This document shows, in pieces, positions 62,001 to 64,000 of a DNA stretch of 64,000 bases; the first letter of the stretch is position 1; the number at the start of each line of letters is the position of its first letter. The DNA is from Mayamaea pseudoterrestris (lineage: Eukaryota > Bacillariophyta > Bacillariophyceae > Sellaphorales > Sellaphoraceae). Under the pieces are notes generated by a model. It did no database searches. It was given only the letters and a program-made list of their open reading frames with translations, and was not told the DNA's origin. A program made the translations under genes and the position numbers. The DNA is taken from contig BROI01000009.1 in assembly GCA_027923505.1 (NCBI GenBank), positions 682,001-746,000 of the forward strand, given 5' to 3'.

Positions 62001-63142
62001 TCCGTATATATCAATTCTCCATGCGTCATGAAGTAGGTAACGATAGGAAGCGCCCATACTCTCGAAAAGAGCATACGATTGATCTCCAGCGCTTGGTCCA
62101 CGACGGGTTTAAAGGCAGGTTTTGTGTAAAGATCAAAGTTGCAGACGGATGCGTTTCGCGGAACAGGACCGGCTTCCCAGATTGGCAAATAAAACGGCTC
62201 GTCAATCACAGGGGAAGGCGGTCCAAGATCCTCCGACAAGGAAAGATCCTGATTAATGCTGTCCCATTCCGCCGATTTGACAGTCTTTTCCCAGAGTGGA
62301 TCTTGATCGAGAATTTTGATCGCATCGTGGAATCCGTATATGTTGCGCGAAATATTACCCGGATTCTGTTCGTAGCCTGACTCACCCTCGTGAAAGAGCC
62401 AGTCAGTGTAAACCCATTCTTGATTTTCATACGCGTATTGCTCCCAGCCCTTTCGTTGACTTTCCTTGACAATCGGCGCGTAGTAAATGAGACCTGATCC
62501 GGAAAGTTTTCGGGCCTCATCCGCGCGTCGATCGAACCTTGAAATGGTCACGTTGGGAAAGGCGCCGTTGGCGAGCGAATGCGATGTGAGCGTGACACTG
62601 AGCAGTTTGATTTGACCAAAAATATTCTTGGTGGTCGCGTCAATAGTTTGATGCGCAGCGTCGGCGTATTCGGCAAACTAAAGGATTAAGTGTAGCATGC
62701 GAGTGAGAAAGGAGCGAGATGATGTTGCCGATGACATCTGGTGCCATCATTTTACCCCGAGAAAGCTCCTCCAAGGCTCACGTACCTCAAGAGTGAAGCT
62801 GTCGTCCTCGGATCTTTTCGTAAAAAAGTAAGTCAAAGTGCCAACCGTCGTGGCCGCAAAGATAAGCGAAAGATAAACCAGGAACTTGGTTCGATTCACA
62901 TTCTTGGTATCTTGCTTGGTCACTGCACATATCTCTGTCGCTCGTTCTTCGCCACCAGTTCTGGATCCAAAGTCCGTCGTGGAGGGGTTGCTTGAAGAAT
63001 GTCCGGCCGAGCTCGAGTTTTCGTTGCTCGATTTGCCGTCCTCTATGTCTTCATAGATGGAATCGTCAACCATATGGCTTTTGAGAACCTCATCTTGAAG
63101 AGCCCTGGCTGCGTCCGACTTTTTGGGTGCGAGGATGTTCAT
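59058..63142 (-). CDS. Receptor-type nucleotide cyclase-phosphodiesterase fusion, copy B
   Basis: Six exons (63142-62786, 62677-61987, 61897-61175, 61072-60891, 60821-60663, 60584-59058) give 1,212 residues from MNILAPKKSDAARALQDEVL. The frame is open further upstream but loses protein character. Architecture matches copy A: TM1, CHASE-like outer domain (FAEYADAAHQTIDATTKNIF), TM2 (YCILVVMVFVFTLLLFAAYD), class III cyclase (FADLVGFTAW, ETIGDCY, VNGTAR, with Glu and Gln at the substrate positions) and PDE (HDVDHTGIPN, HNFEHASHV). The catalytic set is complete. The intron at D-L-V-G/F-T-A-W is absent from copy A, and the copy A intron at G-D-C-Y is absent here. Cyclic GMP or AMP signalling at a membrane is inferred. 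Confidence 0.9.
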
Positions 63143-63450
63143 GGTCTCCTGTCGTTGCCGCTCCTGCTGTTGACGACAAACTGATGGGACGGGGGCCGCG
63201 GAACAATTGATTGTCGCTTGCTTCCACCACAGGGATATGTAGACATAACGCAACTCCAACCTGCGAATGTGCGGCGTTATTTCGCAGTCATCCGGAGTTA
63301 TAGAATGGGTCGTGTCAATTGGGGCTATAATCTTCAAAATGACCGGCATTGGCGCGCAACTGAAAAGGTCGGCGATATGTCGCAGCGAAACTCAATGCCG
63401 ACAGCCCGATTTCCGCCATCCACAAATCTCCAAGCACCATGGCACTGTCA
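63143..63450. other. Divergent promoter region (cyclase copy B and right-edge gene)
   Basis: Short region between two outward-transcribed genes. The minus-strand frame is open across part of it but is not protein-like. No feature was seen. Confidence 0.4.
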
Positions 63451-64000
63451 ATGTTTTCTTCGCAATTTTGCAGTTTGACGCGACAATTGCATCGAGTAGC
63501 GCTGTCTCAGTCTCCTCAATCGTTTAGGAGACCGATACCTATCGCAACACAGCTCACGACGCGACCGTTCGCCTCCAAGAAGAAGGGTCCACCAAAATCG
63601 AAAAGCAATAGCAAGCATCGAAATGCTCCTGCTACGGCATCTTCCAAGGCACCGGCTGAATCAGCGTCAGCGTCTCACCAAGAATGGGTAAAATTCCAAA
63701 ATGCCATTGCTGTTGAAGGTTTCGAAACCGGCCAAGTTGTGGATGCTTCCAACGCTGGCAAGAAGCCTCGAGGTGGCAAGGCGGCTCGTGGCAAGGATCG
63801 CATGCGCAAGGCTCTAGATGAAAAGCTTGCTGAGCGACAGCGTCTCACGGAATCTGGAGGTGGTCAGTTTCCACCCATGCGCTACGAAGACTCGGAAACG
63901 GAGCGACTGCTGGCGGAAGCGTACGCTGCCATTCCGGAGAGGGCGGGCAAGCGAGGAACGCGCAATTTGAAGCGACAAAGCAAACGTTGGTTCTTGGTGC
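63451..64000 (+). CDS. Mitochondrial-type protein, partial at the right edge
   Basis: An ATG at 63451 opens a frame that stays open to the window end (183 complete codons). The first 45 residues, MFSSQFCSLTRQLHRVALSQ then SPQSFRRPIPIATQLTTRPF, are rich in Arg, Ser, Thr and Gln without acidic residues and look like a mitochondrial presequence. Next come a Lys/Ala/Ser-rich stretch, EWVKFQNAIAVEGFETGQVV, a basic RGKDRMRKALDEKLAERQRL, and KRGTRNLKRQSKRWFLV at the edge. Basic character suggests a mitoribosomal or RNA-binding protein, but no family is recognised. The 3' end is outside the window. Confidence 0.6.
   Translation, partial: MFSSQFCSLTRQLHRVALSQSPQSFRRPIPIATQLTTRPFASKKKGPPKSKSNSKHRNAPATASSKAPAESASASHQEWVKFQNAIAVEGFETGQVVDASNAGKKPRGGKAARGKDRMRKALDEKLAERQRLTESGGGQFPPMRYEDSETERLLAEAYAAIPERAGKRGTRNLKRQSKRWFLV

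Overview
The window looks like nuclear DNA of a photosynthetic stramenopile, most likely a diatom. Three things point there. First, GT-AG introns of about 60-150 bases sit in roughly half of the genes. Second, several proteins carry a signal peptide followed by an aromatic residue in an A-F-A, A-F-S or A-F-T context, the bipartite leader of complex plastids (FtsZ, type II peroxiredoxin, a one-helix LHC-like protein, a small membrane protein, a LON-domain protein). Third, there is a Copia element, a heat-shock-factor gene, and membrane cyclase-phosphodiesterase fusions of the kind known from diatoms. The species cannot be named from sequence alone.

Layout. 0-13.5 kb: an edge fragment, a cyclophilin-like membrane protein, cap-binding protein CBP20, a peroxiredoxin relic between two copies of a direct repeat, a TPR protein, a two-HMG-box protein, plastid FtsZ, a plastid TPR protein, a plastid type II peroxiredoxin and frataxin. 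13.6-20 kb: two large single-span membrane proteins (one PSI-like and mucin-like, one Asp-rich) sharing an upstream region that carries a 42-bp minisatellite, then ESCRT-II VPS25 and a repeat-rich, gene-poor stretch. 20-31.5 kb: two small plastid membrane proteins, MICOS Mic60, a plastid LON-domain protein, a WD40 protein, a GOLD-domain protein and histidinol-phosphate aminotransferase. 31.7-37.4 kb: a second array of the same 42-bp minisatellite, a tandem pair of sulfotransferase-like membrane proteins, a BTB/T1 protein head-to-head with a SEC14 protein, and an unassigned conserved protein. 37.5-39 kb: a WDR33/Pfs2-type polyadenylation factor with an added KH domain. 39-43.6 kb: a broken Copia retrotransposon between WDR33 and an HSF gene. 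44-54 kb: HSF, an LRR membrane protein, a DEAD-box helicase, HGH1, a small charged protein and an M17 aminopeptidase interrupted by one in-frame TAG. 54-63.1 kb: a tandem duplication of about 1,210-residue receptor-like proteins with a CHASE-like outer domain, a class III nucleotide cyclase and a class I phosphodiesterase. A mitochondrial-type protein runs off the right edge.

Most genes are unrelated housekeeping or organelle genes. The parts that stand out are the tandem cyclase-PDE receptors, which have lost or gained introns independently, the WDR33-KH fusion, the minisatellite shared by two divergent intergenic regions, and the aminopeptidase with the internal TAG or micro-intron. Exon borders were set by hand from GT-AG signals and reading-frame continuity, and all of them would need transcript data to be certain.
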